Part shown: positions 1 through 12,304 of the stretch, piece after piece
Layout: every line of letters starts with the position of its first letter
Numbering within the stretch: the first letter of the stretch is position 1
Assembly: GCA_003971905.1 (NCBI GenBank)
Contig: RSEE01000001.1
Location: 1,674,001-1,738,000 of the forward strand
From: Moniliella sp. 'wahieum'
Lineage: Eukaryota > Basidiomycota > Moniliellomycetes > Moniliellales > Moniliellaceae
Direction of reading: 5' to 3'
Length of the DNA: 64,000 nt
Program-made: the position numbers and the translations under genes
The notes under the pieces: generated by a model
Databases searched by the model: none
What the model was told of the DNA's origin: nothing
Seen by the model: the letters and a program-made list of their open reading frames with translations, nothing else

Positions 1-478
1 GGCGTTCCGGTACTTTATTGTGGCCCGCTACTTGGCGTCGGGGCAAGTGGGTGGTGGACAACGTTATTTTACCTTGTGCACTTTGGTCTGTGGCATGCGG
101 TGGATCGACAGGTCCTCTTTGCATGCAAGGTGGCACCCCGCTTGGCCCGGAAGAGCAAGTTCGGTTTACGTTGGCGTGGGGGCTGCGAGAACTGTTGGCG
201 TTTCCAATTTGGCTGTGGGCCATGGCCGGAAGCACAGGTACGTCGTTCTTGTTGGTCCTCTTGTTCTCTTCTCTTCTCTTCTCTTCTCTTCTCTTTTCTT
301 CTTCTGCCAGACTGGTTCTTTGTTGCTTCGACCGTTCTTCTAACACCTGTACATCATACGTCTCTGCGTTGCAGTCCAGTGGCGCGGGCGCACCTACCGC
401 ATTCTCTCCTCGGGTCGGGCTGCCCGGGTGGCTCCCTCGGACGCAGAAGGTCACCAAGCCCTGTTGTCCGAACAGTGA
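1..478 (+). CDS. Ceramide glucosyltransferase (GT21), 3' end only
   Basis: This is the C-terminal part of a gene that begins before the window. The last exon reads AGSTVQWRGRTYRI followed by SSGRAARV and stops with TGA at 476-478. An aromatic, Leu-rich membrane-like stretch (LLAFPIWLWAMAG) precedes it. A Trp-Arg-Gly-x-x-Tyr-Arg ending after a membrane segment is typical of GT21 glucosylceramide synthases, which transfer glucose from UDP-glucose to ceramide at the Golgi/ER membrane. An intron runs 238-374 (gtacgt...gcag) and contains a TCTCT microsatellite at about 263-302; splicing it joins AGCACAG to TCCAG and keeps the frame. One frame change occurs near position 110. It ends 30 bp from the convergent CoA-binding gene. 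Assignment rests on the last ~60 residues only. Confidence 0.6.
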
Positions 479-508
479 GCGGTGGGGCAAAGATGGCTCT
501 CCTACGGC

Positions 509-1130
509 CTAACCTCTCGTTGTGCCGAATGCGGCAGTACCGTACCAAACATACGATGAATGGGTTCCGTCTGCCTGCTCTGTATTGTACAATATAACAT
601 AGAAAGCCCCCTCCCACCCCTCACCTCGCTCAGAGTTTGGTACTATCGCCCCCCGGAACGCATCGGCATCTCGCAGGACGCATGGTCCTCCATAAATGAT
701 GCGTTCCTGCAGTTCGGGGGCCAAGGAACGTGCCCACGCGACAAACGCCGCGTCTTCCGCGCCCGGCTGGAGCCATATGGCAGGCACGTTGAGGTCGAGC
801 AGCGCCTGCCGTGCCGTGGCTAGCGACACGCGGGGCGGAGTGACGATGCTGATGGCTGTCTTGCTAGGGCCAGGCGGCGGGAGAGAAAGCAGGTTGGGCG
901 CGACGGTCAAACCTTCGATTTGGGAAGCGGTGGGGTTGATAGGCGTGACAGGCAGGTTGCGCTGTGCGTACCACTTGACCAGCTTGTTGCCAAACTTGCT
1001 CTGGTCCGAGCTCGCTCCCACGACGGCAAATGCGTCTTGGGCCAGGAAGGTCTGCGGGGAAAGGCGGGCATCAGTATATGCGGGGGGCAGAGACGATGGG
1101 ACGTGCCTTGAATGCGGCTGGACTCGACAT
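509..1130 (-). CDS. CoA-binding (Rossmann-fold) domain protein
   Basis: Predicted 188-residue protein. Exon 1 (1130-1107) encodes MSSPAAFK. A 55-nt intron (1106-1052) follows, and exon 2 starts TFLAQDAFAVVGAS. The Gly-rich VVGASSDQSKFG near residue 17 is the nucleotide-binding loop of the CoA_binding_2 family; FGNKLVKWY, PINPT, VWLQPGAED-like IWLQPGAED and GGPCVL are further family blocks. The length fits the small single-domain fungal members, whose in vivo substrate is not well defined. The donor reads GC rather than GT (AAG|gcacgt), so this would be a GC-AG intron. The start was chosen because MSSPAAFK joined to TFLAQ gives the usual short N-terminus of this family. It is divergent from the KH gene at 1533 and tail-to-tail with the glucosyltransferase. 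Confidence 0.75.
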
Positions 1131-1532
1131 GGGGGAGGATGGGGATGGGGATGGAGATGGGGGGAGTTGGAGACGGTGGGGCCGGTGGCGAAGCACGCCA
1201 TCATACGGCCACAACAACAGTGCGGGGTATTCGCTATCAACGCACATATGAACGTTCAACGTTCACCCGCTTTCCGCTGTCGAAACGCGCACACATTCCG
1301 CCCGAACACGCTGCGTACGTCAGCAGCCAAGGAAGGTTGGCCGCGCCGTTCCGCAGCCAAACAACTGCCCCCCCACCACCCCCCCCGAGGCCAGCGCAAC
1401 ACCGCCGCACCCACACCCCCCCTCCTCCTTCCGTCCTCCTTTCTCCCCTCCCTTCCTCCCCTTTCTCCTTCTCCCCCACTCCACTCCCACCCCATCCCCA
1501 CCCCACCCCCCCATCCCCACCCCCCCACCCCC
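1131..1532. promoter_or_regulatory. Divergent intergenic promoter region
   Basis: About 400 bp separate two head-to-head genes. It contains GAACGTTCAACGTTC-type words near 1250 and, on the KH side, a long C-rich pyrimidine leader (about 1365-1532). I saw no clear TATA box. Confidence 0.4.
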
Positions 1533-2518
1533 ATGTCCACCGTCACCCCCGACCTCGTCAGCACCGACCCCGCTGAGGCCATGGTCGTCGACCCTGCCGC
1601 CGGCGCTCCGGACGCGCCTGCTCCCGAGTCCGGAGAGGCTGCGATGCCCGGTTCAACGTCCAGCTTCGCGCCCTCGTTCTCTCTCCCGACGCGTCCGTGA
1701 TCATTGGCAAGGGCGGCAAGCACATCACCGAGATCCGCCAGAGACGGAGCGCGTCTGACCATCTCGCCTCCGCTCCCGCAAAACCCGGAGCGCATCCTCA
1801 CCGTCTCGGGCCCGCTCGACGCGGTCAGCCGCGCGTTCGGGTTGGTCGTGCGCCGCGTGAACGATGAGCCGTTTATGCAGCCGTCGCTGCCGGGCTCGCG
1901 CGCGTACACGCTCCGTTTCATCGTGCCCAACTCGCGCATGGGCTCGGTGATTGGCAAGGGCCGGCACCAAGATCAAGGAGATCCAAGAAGCTTCTGGTGG
2001 CGCGTCTGCAAGCTGGCGAAGCGATGCTGGCCGGATCGACGGAACGGATGCTGTCCATTACCGGCGTTGCCGACGCGGTGCACATTGCCGTGTACTACGT
2101 CGGTCTGGTTCTGGCAGAGAACCAGGAACGCGGTGCGTCGAGCAACTTGGCCTACCGCCCGGGCGCGGGCGCAGGCGCGCCGTACGCCAACGCGTACTTC
2201 CCCGGTGCCCCGGCGGTGCGGCGCCGGCGGCGCCGTATGGCATGGCGCCCGGAGCGCCGACGCGGCCGCGCTCCCGGCCGGCAGCCAGACGCAGCAGATC
2301 TTCATCCCGGACGACCTGGTCGGCTCGGTGATCGGCAAGGGCGGGTCGAAGATCAATGAGATCCGCCAGGCGTCGGCACGCACATCAAGATCTCGGACCC
2401 GGCGGGCGGACGGAGCGGCTGGTCACTGTGACGGGCCCGCCGGCGAACTTGCGATTGCGGTCAACATGCTGCATGCGCGGGTGGAGGATAGCGGCACCGG
2501 CTGCAGAATGCGCAGTAG
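1533..2518 (+). CDS. Triple KH-domain RNA-binding protein (PCBP/hnRNP K, Rnc1/Pbp2-like)
   Basis: Three KH domains are readable. KH1 is near 1650-1850 (VIIGKGGKHITEIRQ, then ERILTVSGPLDAV). KH2 is near 1908-2110 (FIVPNSRMGSVIGKG, KIKEIQEASG, STERMLSITGVADAV). KH3 is near 2290-2490 (IFIPDDLVGSVIGKGGSKI, then RLVTVTGPPANL). Each carries the GxxG loop that contacts single-stranded RNA. Three KH domains with short linkers match the poly(C)-binding/hnRNP K group, which in fungi includes S. pombe Rnc1 and S. cerevisiae Pbp2/Hek2 and acts on mRNA stability or localisation. The N-terminus is acidic/Pro-Ala-rich. The frame changes at least five times, for example an extra C in the KH2 GKGG codons near 1962 and a missing G in KH3 near 2375. 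The start ATG follows a C-rich leader; the stop assignment near 2518 is approximate because of these shifts. Confidence 0.8.
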
Positions 2519-2847
2519 GGCGATGGCGATGGCGATGGCTATGGCGATGGCAATCGCCGTGGTGCTCGCTGCTCGCTGCTCGCTGCTCATTCGGGCGGTG
2601 CAATGGAATGGATGCCGCGTGCGGTTTGATGCGATGGGCTGGACAGGCGATAGGACCAGGAGCGGCGTAGTGGCAGACAGAAGAGCGCTGGGCCCATGCT
2701 AGGGTTGCATGCGCTAGGGTTGCCCCGACACGTGGCCACGAGCCACGCGATTAGCTAAGCGCCCCCCCCCCCCGTCTGATAACACTGGCGGCGCACGCAT
2801 CCAGCCATGCTCGCCCGCCCGCCGCGACCAGCCCCCCTCCATCCGCC
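2519..2847. other. Short intergenic region with GATGGC microsatellite
   Basis: It holds a GATGGC/GATGGCTAT repeat at about 2520-2560, a GCTCGCTGCT triplication near 2568-2590, two GCTAGGGTTGC words near 2698-2725, and a C-tract at 2761-2773. No gene is seen. Confidence 0.5.
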
Positions 2848-5800
2848 ATGTACTGGAACGGCTTCGCCACCGCCTCCACCCTCGACGCCGTCCTGGAGCA
2901 GCCCGACGTCACCCTCGAGCTCGTCCTCGACGAGCCCGACGTCCTCCAGGAGGCCAAGGCCCAAACAGCAAGCTCGCCGCCTTCCTCGCCCAGCCCCCCC
3001 GCCTCCGCCGCCTGCTCGCCCACGTCGTCGGCCAGGCCCACGTCCCCGCCCCCCCCGCTGTCGCCGCCAGTGCCGCTGCCGCTGCCGCGTCCCCGCCACC
3101 GACCCGCCCCCCTCCCTCGGCCACGGACGATGCGCATGCCCAGTGGCAGGAGAAGGTGCACTTCAAGTACCCCTACCTCGCCGCCGAGCTGCTGACCAGC
3201 GACGTGCTCCCCGTCCTCACCGCCCTCTTTGCCCACCCCGACACGACGCTGGTGCCCTTTGGAACAGCTTGTTGGACTTTGCGCCCCGCACCCTCAGCCC
3301 CCCCGCTCCCTTTCCACCAGCATCCCCTATTTGCCGCCAGTGTCAAGCGTCCGCTCCACCCGTCCCCCCATGCCCCCACCTTCCCTCCTCCCTCTCCGCA
3401 CACAGTCCGCCAGCCGACGCTCCTGCAGACGCATCGGGATCGCATTCACATTTGCCTTCGCATCCACAACCGCATTCGCATCCCATCCGCATTCGCATTC
3501 GCATTCGCATTCAGCTTCGCATCCGCATTCGCCTTCGCATCCCCCTGCTGTACTAGGTCCGGGGCCCAACGTCCTCGCAGGCTACTGGGCCAAGGTGAAC
3601 GTGTACCTGTTTGGAAAAACGGCCGCGTGAGGTACTGCTTGATTCCGCTCCAATGGGTGGCTCACGGCGATCGGCTGCGGAGAAGAGGAGAATAAGGGAA
3701 AGGGGAAAACGAAAGAAAAAGAACCCTACTGACCCTTTTGTGTGTGTTTTGTGTTTGCCTGCATTCAGTTCCTCGCGTTCCTCCAGCCCAGCCGTACATT
3801 GTCGAACGCTTTGCCGCCATGCGAGACGCCCGCGGTGGTCGATCTGCTGTACCGCATTATCGCCTCGGACCAAACGGCGAAGACAGGGATTATTGATTGG
3901 CTTTCGGAGCACCGTTGGTCTCGTGTCTGGTTGCCCTCCTCTCTCGAGCCCTCTGTTGAGATGCACAACAATGTGGCGGAACTGCTCAAGACGGTCATCT
4001 CACTTTCGCGGCGCCCCATTGACAGGCGGCTCGGCCGCGGCGGGGGGTTGCCCCCACCCCAAATCGTACGGCGCGACGGAACCGATGCTTCTTGGGGACC
4101 GAGTCGGACGGATGAGCAATTCGTTGGTGCGCGATTTTGGCATCGCAACCGGTTGTCGATCAACTGATCACGCTCATGTTTGACGAGCAGCAAGAGCAGG
4201 ATCTCCCCCCGCCTACGCCCACGCCTACGTCTACGTCTCCTCAGAGCGGGGCGAAGGCAACGCAGCACAGCAGAAGAAGTGCAAAGAGCACAGAGGAAGC
4301 CATCCCGCTCCCGCTCAACCCACTTGACACGCTTCGTCCGAGGCGCAGTTATCTGGGTACTTTGCCAGTTGCCCCCTCTGCCTCGGCACCCACCTCGGTC
4401 GCCGGTTCTCCCAACCGCGATGCTCCGTTGGCTATGGCGGGGCTGGGATGGGACTTTGCTTCGTCCTCTCCTGGTGCGGCAGCTGGTGCCTCGGGTCCGC
4501 CCCAAGCGCCCAAGTGGCCAAGCAGCCGAAACAAAGCAGTGCGTTAACGACGTGCATTGGGATCATCATTGAGTTGATTCGCAAGAACAACTCGGACTAC
4601 TTTGAGCAGCACCTCTTCCATGCGCTTCGGCAAGCGTTGCTCCAGAAACAGCAGGAACTCGACGACCAGCGCGTCGCCAAGAAACAAACCAGTGCTGTCC
4701 AAGCGCCCGAGACGGCGTCGACGGTGTCTACGTCGGGGGGCGAAGCAGAAGAGGTGCTGGTTCCCGAGGAGTTGGCCGTGATGGAAGGTGAAATCCACGC
4801 TCTGTCTCACAAGGCCGGGATTGTGCACCTGGGCCCACTCTTGTTTCCCTTTCGCACCGCATGCCCGACTTACAACGACTCCTCCTCGCACCCGATTCGG
4901 AACACGCGCTACACACCACTGTCGGTTCCATCTTACCGCTGACGGTGGATCGGTATCGCGTATGCGAGCTGTACGCTGAGCTGCTGCATTGTTCCAATAT
5001 GGCTCTTCTCAATCGACCCCCTGGTACTGGCCCCACCTACGATATTCGTCATGGCACGCTGATGGGCGGTCTGGATGGGTTCCAGGCACTGACCGATGCG
5101 TTGCAAAGCAGCGAGCCGGACGTGGAGGAAGAAGCTGAACCTGCCGAGCGTGTTGAGCCCGTGGCTGAGGAAGCGCCGACGCCTACGCCCCAAACAGTGG
5201 GCGAAGTGGCTTCAGAAGTTCCACAAGGGAAGGACGTTAGGTCGCTACTTGAGGACTTTGCCCGGCGCGCTCAGCAGACTGCACAGGCCGCTGCGGCAGC
5301 CTCACCGCCGCCCCGTTCCCTCGTCCGGGCGATTTACTCAAAGAGCGATTTATTTCCTGTGGAGTGGTACGCACGCTGGTCGATCTCTTTTTTGCGTTTC
5401 CGTGGAACAACTTTTTGCACAATGTCGTGTACGACGTGTTGCAACAATGCTTCAATGGAAGGATGAGTGCTTTCCCAGCCCCCGCCGCCTCGGGATCAAC
5501 CAAGCTGCAAGATCAGCAGTCGGAGCAGGAGCAGCCACAGGAACAGGAGCAGGAACAGGAGCAGGAACAGGAACCGAACCCGTTTGCCGATACAGAGGCG
5601 GCCGAAGGCACACCAACCCCTACCCCGTCCTCCCCCTCCCCCTCTCCATCTCCCTCTGCCTCTGCCTCTGCCTCTGCCTCTGCCTCAGCCGGGACAAGGC
5701 GGGGGTACAACCACTGCTCACGCGTGACGTGTTTCAACGCGGCGACCTGTGTGGGTCAATCGTGCAGGGGTACCAACTGAATGCCGCCTCGGAAGCCGAA

Positions 5801-7171
5801 CCGGGCAAAGTGCGGTTAGGGTTCATGGGTCATCTCAGCTTGATTGCCGAGGAAGTAAGTAAAGTGTTGGAGCGGTACCCTGGTTCCTTGGCTGCGCCTC
5901 TCTGGGCCCAATCGCCCGCCGTCGAAGCATCAGGCGTGGGACCAGTTGGTCGCATCGCTGCGCGAAGCACGGGCGCGGGAAACCAATCCGCTCGGCGCGG
6001 TCGGTGGAGGCGGCGAAGGTGGTGGTGAAGAAGACCGGGTGGACCGGTCGGGGTTTGGTGAGTCTGGATTTGGTGAGGTATCGAGTGGGTTAGGCTTGGA
6101 CCCGTCGGGCGGACAGGAATCTTCGTCGTTTGCCAATTACCTCTCGGCCCAGATTCGAGGTGGGGGCGACGACGATGATTCGGACGAGGATCCTGCGTGG
6201 CCGCAAGCTGGGGCTGGAACCAAATCTGATCCTGCCACTGCCCGAGCCGGTCCATCTACCGGGTTTGACGACGACGACGACGATGGGTTTGGTTTTGATG
6301 AGTTCCAGTCGGCGCCAGCGCCGGGCGAAGGGGGCGAAGGTGACGGGTTTGAAGACGATTGGGGTCCGTTCACAGGTACAGCCGGGGAAACCGATGTGGC
6401 AGAAGATCCCTTTGCCGATGGTGCTGGGTCCACTTGGACCACCGAGTACCATTCCCCCTCCGAGACCATGACCACCACCAACACCACCCTCGGCTGGGGC
6501 GGGGAGGAAGAAAGTGGTCCGGCGCGCACCAGTAGCCATCTCTTCCGTTCCGCCTCGGTTTCTTCCTCTGATTCGGGGTCCAGCGGGAACGGTCACGGTG
6601 GTACCGGGACCGGGACCGGCACCAGCGCCTTCAAGAGCTCACCATTGGTTATGACGCGGGACGGGTCGGGCGGAGCCGGGGCTCCACTTTCGCCACTGCT
6701 ACTGGCTCGGTCCGCGTTGGTACCCCCCTCACCAATCAAGCACCACCGCCGACGCTCTTCGCTTCGTCAACGTCTTCAGCAGGAAGCTTGGAGTTGGCTG
6801 CTGACCCGGGCTCCCCGCTCGGTCCGGGCGTCGATCTGAACTCGACACGGATGGTGGAGGAGGAAGAGGTAGGTACTCCCGGTCCGAGATTGGTGCGTAC
6901 CCTAGACGTAGCACTGGAACCTACGCGGGTGGAAGTGCCGTTGGACGATGTGGCGCTGGCGCTGGCCGAGGGGCAGTTGGGTGAGTCTGCGGGTGCATCA
7001 CCGGGTGCACCCGAGCGGAGGACGAGTGGCGGGTCTGAGCAAGCCCCCGGTGTGTCATCTCAAGTGGCACAACCGGCGAAAGAAGCGAAGGCGGCACAAG
7101 AGACAGAGGGCGCCGTTGAGGACAAGGAAGCGCCTGCCTCGGCCCAAGAGGTGGCCGCAAGTACCCAGTAA
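2848..7171 (+). CDS. SAPS-domain regulatory subunit of a SIT4/PP6-type phosphatase
   Basis: The N-terminus MYWNGFATASTLDAVLEQPDVTLE matches the SAPS family start, where the protein clamps onto the PP6/Sit4 catalytic subunit. Further family blocks follow in order: FKYPYLAAELLTSDV (about 3160), LAGYWAKVNVYLFGK (about 3580), TPAVVDLLYRIIASD (about 3820), CIGIIIELIRKNNSDYFEQH (about 4553), FPWNNFLHNVVYDVLQQ (about 5385), KVRLGFMGHLSLIAEEV (about 5807) and TNPLGAVGG (about 5980). An acidic Ser/Gly-rich tail runs to the stop at 7169-7171. A low-complexity block of GCATTC repeats (about 3470-3545) sits between the second and third blocks and may be an intron or an insertion. A Gln-Glu and Ser-Pro/Ser-Ala repeat region lies at about 5515-5695. 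Several frame changes break the reading; conserved blocks lie in all three frames in the correct order. It probably acts in G1/S and nutrient signalling, by homology to Sap4/Sap155/Ekc1. Confidence 0.85.
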
Positions 7172-7983
7172 CAAGGAGAAATTGCGTTGCATTGCATTGG
7201 TGCTTCCTCGCTTCGCTTCCCGCTTCCCACTCCCCGCTTTCCGCTTCCCTGGCTCCCGCTCAACTGCTCCGGACAGTACGCTGTGCTGCGCCCGAGGCGC
7301 GCACGGCATGGTATCGGGAGCAGCTGGCAGACTACGGCAGGCTGGGGAAGCGTGCTAGCTGCCTCCCCCCGTCTGGGCTGCTTTCCCTAAGACCAGTGTG
7401 TTGGATGTGTTGGGTTCGCTACGAGCGGCCGTCGGACGGGCAATGCGCTGGGTGTGGCACAAGGCGAGGATGCGATGCAATGCACACCCACAGCGGGAGC
7501 AGCAATCTACTCATCTGCTCGGCGAAGACACAGGATGGGTTCAAGTAGCGCACTGGACAGACGAGGGCGATTGCTTGGCACAGGCACAGCCTCCAGGGCC
7601 GCCTCGGCGGGAGGGGCAGACTGCCATCTTCGAGGTTAGAGGCTAGAGACTAGACGCTAGCGGTTATCGATTATCGCAGAGGTTAGAGTGGGAGGCAGCG
7701 GCGTAAAATTCAGACTCAATTCGCACGCCAGCGTCAGGCGCCCACACTGCCCTTGTCCCGCCGCGCGTGCCGGTGGGGGGCACACTCGCCCGCTGCGGGG
7801 GCAGCGGGGCGCAGCACTAGTCCTGTCTGTGCGCCTCCCCAATCTCCTCGCTTGCTCGCACCCACCAAAAACACCCACCGGCCCGCTCCCAAGCGCATTC
7901 GTCTTCTTCCCGTCGCCCTCGCCTCCCTTGCCCTCCCCACCACCCACCACCCCCACACCACCATCTCCCTCATCCCCGCCACC
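7172..7983. other. Intergenic region, no gene seen
   Basis: Imperfect CTTCGCTTCCCGCTTCCC-type repeats lie at about 7207-7256. Short palindromic words (TAGACTAGACGCTAGCGG, ATCGATTATCG) lie at about 7640-7675, and a C-rich leader precedes the next ATG. Confidence 0.5.
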
Positions 7984-8299
7984 ATGTCGCGTCCCGCCAC
8001 CCCCAAGGCCCCCCTCGCTCCCGGTACCGCCCCCCAGACCCCGTCCCTGTCTGTGTAGTACCGAGACCCAGTGTCCTGCCTCCCCCCCCACCCTCACGCC
8101 TGACTCACGTCCCACGTTCTCCGGCGCGCGCACCACTAACCTATCCCTCTCCCTCTCCCCCCCTCCTCCTCCCGCTCCTTAGGACGAGCAGCACCAATGC
8201 GCCGTGTGCCACAGGAGCAACGTCGCTCTCTTCTTCCTTGAAGACCTGGGGCGGCAATGGGTCTGTCCCGTGTGCGAGTTTGCCCGGCTACGCGCGTAG
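7984..8299 (+). CDS. Small zinc-ribbon-like protein (61 aa, two exons)
   Basis: Exon 1 (7984-8052) starts in a strong context (CCGCCACCATGT) and encodes a Pro/Ala-rich tail, MSRPATPKAPLAPG to TPSLS. A 130-nt intron (8053-8182, gtgtag...cttag) follows. Exon 2 (8183-8299) encodes DEQHQCAVCHRSNVALFFLE and then DLGRQWVCPVCEFARLRA, ending in TAG. The pair CAVC and CPVC, 18 residues apart, predicts a zinc ribbon or knuckle. Only this splice pattern leaves an open frame. I do not recognise the family; it resembles rubredoxin-like knuckles more than Elf1 or Yippee proteins. Function is unknown. Confidence is moderate because coding evidence is only the spaced cysteine pair, the splice sites and the start context. 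Confidence 0.55.
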
Positions 8300-10300
8300 C
8301 CCCCCCCCCCACCGTCCTGTGCGTTTGTGGTGAAACCAAGAGCCAAAGGTGACCTCCACCACCACCTCCTCTTCCCACCCAACAAAACACAACCGAAACA
8401 AAAAAACAACTGTTGTCGCGCAACTCTGATACCGATCCCTGCTACCACGAATAGCACCACCACCTCACCACCACCCACCATCCTTCTTCCCCGTTCCGTT
8501 TCCTCCCTCCTCGGTTCATTTGGTTCCATTTCTTCGTATCTGCTTCTGCTCTTCTCAGCTCCCCCCCCCCCCCCAAGTTCCTTCCTCGGGCGTGGTGACC
8601 CTCCCGTTCTGCGTTCTTCAGTATGCAGTCTGCCGTCTAAGTTCATATCCATCTCTGCCTTGTACCCCTCCCCTACTGGTGTCCGAGCCGTGCATTGCCG
8701 ACTGTCGGATGTGTGGGCGTAGGCGTAGGCGTAGGCGTTGCGTGCGGCGGCCCAAGGGAAGCTATAGATAACGAGATCACTGCGAGTCTAGCAGCCGGTG
8801 GGTGGGCAAGGGCCCTTGGACCACCTCTTCCTCCTCGCGTCGCGTCGTATCGCTATCGCTGCACCGTGCCACTTCCCACACGTCATCGAGGTCATCCGGT
8901 GTTGGGCCCGAGGGCCTGAGGCTCAGGCTCCTGCGACGTCCTGTGCGTGGCATCCTCCCTGGGCTCGCCAGTCCTGCTTCGTTCGTCTCCTCGCCGTTGT
9001 GCCGCCGCCACCTGTCACACTCACGAGCACGTCCTGTTTGGCATACTTCACGTCACACGTCACGCGTCACGTCGGACCTCTGACCAGTGACTCAGTGGTA
9101 CCGGTGACCTCACTAGTCACTAGTCACTAGCTTCCACCATCTTCAAGCTTCAGGTATCCTTTTGGGCCTTAGGCCCGATATGTCGTGCGGCAACAAGGCT
9201 AGTGGGGGGGCGGAGCACATACAGCCGCTTGGTACCAATGTCCAAGCGACGGTCATTAATCATTCCCAGTCTTCCCCAACCCCAGCCCCCAGCCGCTACC
9301 CACTCGTCCCGCGGAGAAAAGCTGAGCTGAGGCTGAGGCACTGAGAACTCATCTGAGTACTCTTGAGTTCTGTGAGTTCCGAGTATTAGTACTGAGTGAC
9401 TGAGTGAGTACTGAGTGGGCTTCCGCAGCGAGCATCTCCGATCTCAGCTCCTTTGTTACTCGGTTCTGAGAGGCTTTCCGATCGCAACCATCGCGCTCAG
9501 TCGTTCAATCAACGTTCAACGTTCAACGTGGACCGAGAGCGCTAGATGCTGAGAGGCGCTGGGAATCAGAAGGCGCTCTGTACGGTCACATAGTACGTTC
9601 AACAGCTCAGAAGGAACTTTAAAAGTATAGCTTGTTGGATCGCAGCGCGGCGCCTATATTAGGGCCCAACCTTGGTCCCTACTTCGTACTTGGGCAACAC
9701 ACAAACAGTGGGCACTGAGCTAAAAAGCGCGCTGGCGCTCAGCCTCAGCGCTCAGGCTGAGCTCAGCCTGGGTGTTCAAGTTGAACCGTTGAGCCACAGA
9801 GGTGCGTACATAGTAGCTGCGGGGGAATATGGAATGGCCCATGGCCAATCGAGCGCCAATCGCCAATCGGCACGCGAGCACCGCTCATCGATCGATCATC
9901 CATCCAGCGTCGCTGTGGGTTGGCACATATTTTCCGAACCGAGCGCGGCCGCAACAGAAAACCCCCATAAGCTGCGCAATAATAGTGTGCGCTATATAGG
10001 CGCTACTCGCCCTTCCTTCCTTGCTAGTCTGCCCTAGAGCCTAGCACGAGGACCGATCGATCACTAAACTACATAGAGCCGAGAGGACCGGGTTTTATTG
10101 TTTTGTTTTTGCTAATGGCACTAGGCACTAGTATTCCTTGTAGTAGATCAATCCTTAATCCGGCCTTACTAGTTACTAGTTACTACTCAGTACTCACCGG
10201 CCTCACCGGTCACCAAAACCCGTCTTCTTCTGGGCCGCTGTAAGGCCTAAGGCCTAAGGTCTAACAGCGGAGTTCAGTTTTATCGAGGCAGACCAGTAGT
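8300..10300. other. Gene-poor intergenic region rich in short palindromic words
   Basis: I found no convincing gene. The DNA is dominated by short runs of repeated words: CACGTCACACGTCACGCGTCAC (9048-9070 region), ACTAGTCACTAGTCACTAG (9111-9129), CTGAG/GAGTACTGAGT blocks (9340-9420), CAACGTTCAACGTTCAACG (9510-9530), GCGCTCAGCCTCAGCGCTC (9735-9753), GATCGATC words (9893-9900 and 10053-10063) and TTACTAGTTACTAGTTACT (10168-10186). Confidence 0.5.
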
Positions 10301-12304
10301 CATACATGACATCATAGGCCATGCATCAAGGCGGTCACGCGTGCTACATGTGACCTTGAAGCTAGCTTGAAGCTTGAAGAAGGGAGAGGACAAAACGAGA
10401 GGGAGCACTATATATCCGTCTACCCCGCGTCTTCAGCTATACAAAAAACATTCATCTCTACTACGTCGTATCACATGTCACGGCTTAATGAAAGGCCGCT
10501 TCACCTAGTTGTCTCTGTCTCTATCCCCATTCCTGCCTACCACCAGCGCGCTATATAGGCGCCGCATAATGGGCCTGGGGCTGTGCGCAACTCCGCCATG
10601 TGTGCTGCTACGATTACACTTGCTACTGTTACCGCTACAAAAGGAGAGTGGTAGCTGTTGCAATGGCGGTAGTGCAAAAGGAGGGTTAAGCAAGTCAAGA
10701 GGACTCGACTCCTCAAAAGCTTTTCGAAGTTGAAAAGAAGAGTGTTTTGGAAGGCACGGCAGGAATATCGCCATCAGTGTAAGGCAAAAGAAGTTCCATT
10801 GGAATAAACTCCGGGTTGGGGCACGCACACGAATTACGAAAAAAGGCGCGTAAGATGGCTGGGGTCTCGATGCCCTAGAGTGTATGGAGGCTATTACCAC
10901 ACCATGCCGAATGCAAAGAGTTTCTGTAGTAGATGATTGCAAAATGCTGGAAGAGAGGCATATTTGGCTGTTCAACGATCACCGACACCGTTAGTAATCA
11001 TGGCATTACGATGTCCCACTCCACATGCCGGAAGACGGATCCTACAAAAGGCACACTCTTCTCCACAGTCGAGATTTATCCGCAATAATGTAAGTCATAG
11101 ACATGAGAGCTAGTATAGCCAAATACGAAAAGGAGGCATTGAATTGACTGTTCTCATGACTTCCGTGACTGCTCATATATCGGAAGAATACAAAGACAAT
11201 TCCTCGAATCGGAGCGACCCCAGCATACTATATGCAACCAACGAGGTGAGGTAACACGTGTTATGTGTGACAGCAGGACCATCCAATGCCGCTGGGTGGA
11301 AGACTTTCCAACGCTAGAAGTGATATAGGTGGTATTAGGAAGCCTGACGAAGAAACTGGTCGATTGGACCGTGCTGTATAGGAGAGACTGACGGAATGAA
11401 CCGCACAGGAATCTGGTCACGCGACGCGATCCAAGCGAGCACAATACCCTCGATCTCTACAGTAAAAACGCAGTCAAAAAACTCATTCTCCCTTACGTTT
11501 CGAGCTCTGTAAAACGGCGAAGTAACCCTTCTGAGGAAGGAAGACACTCACGGTTCTCACACAGCCGATTGACAATCATAAATCAAGGGATTCTTCTGCC
11601 CCTACCAGTAAACTGACCGTGGTAAATTTATACGAGATATGCATTCCACAGGGAACGAGGCATATACCGCCGAAGATCGGATGGATCATCCTCAAAAATA
11701 AAGGCGTGGGTGCGTTTCCAGCACGTTTTGCAACGAATGTGTCATAGCACCCCCGCTTTCCCCAGTTCATATAGGAGTATAAGCAAGAGTATCAGTACAG
11801 CATCAAAGAGAGGATAGTGCGGGTATATGCAACATGCGTTTTGGAACTATGGCGGGACGAGGAAACCACACGGCCTAGCGGACGAACGACGGGTCCCGTC
11901 CCTACAAGGTTGCCCTTCAGTGATACTAAGTCATTGTATTGCCGAGCTGGTCTCCCCTCTAGTGCCGGCATGTAGCCTGCCTTCTGGCGCCTCCCTCAGA
12001 GATACCCCTTGCTCACGCGTTGTCATTGTATTGCCGAGCTGTACGGCAAAGAAGACCAGGAGCTCAATGGACGTTCGGGATTGATTGTTGGTGAGCAAAA
12101 GTAGAGAGTAGCGGAGAGGAAGTAGGATGGAGTGGAAGAGAGGGAAGACTAAGAGCTCTGACTGCCGAGGCATCTAGAAGGAGGCATGTAGGTCGGCCAC
12201 ACTTTTCCGCCCATGCGGAAGTAGCGGAGTTAGCTGCTGGATGGAAGTGACTGGGAGGGCCAGAGCCCGGCTATGCTCTTGGCACGCTGCACTAGTGTAT
12301 CAAC

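Noticed and set aside
11335-11770. Two protein-like minus-strand fragments in the AT-richer island
   Set aside because: No start, splice linkage or family match that I can support.
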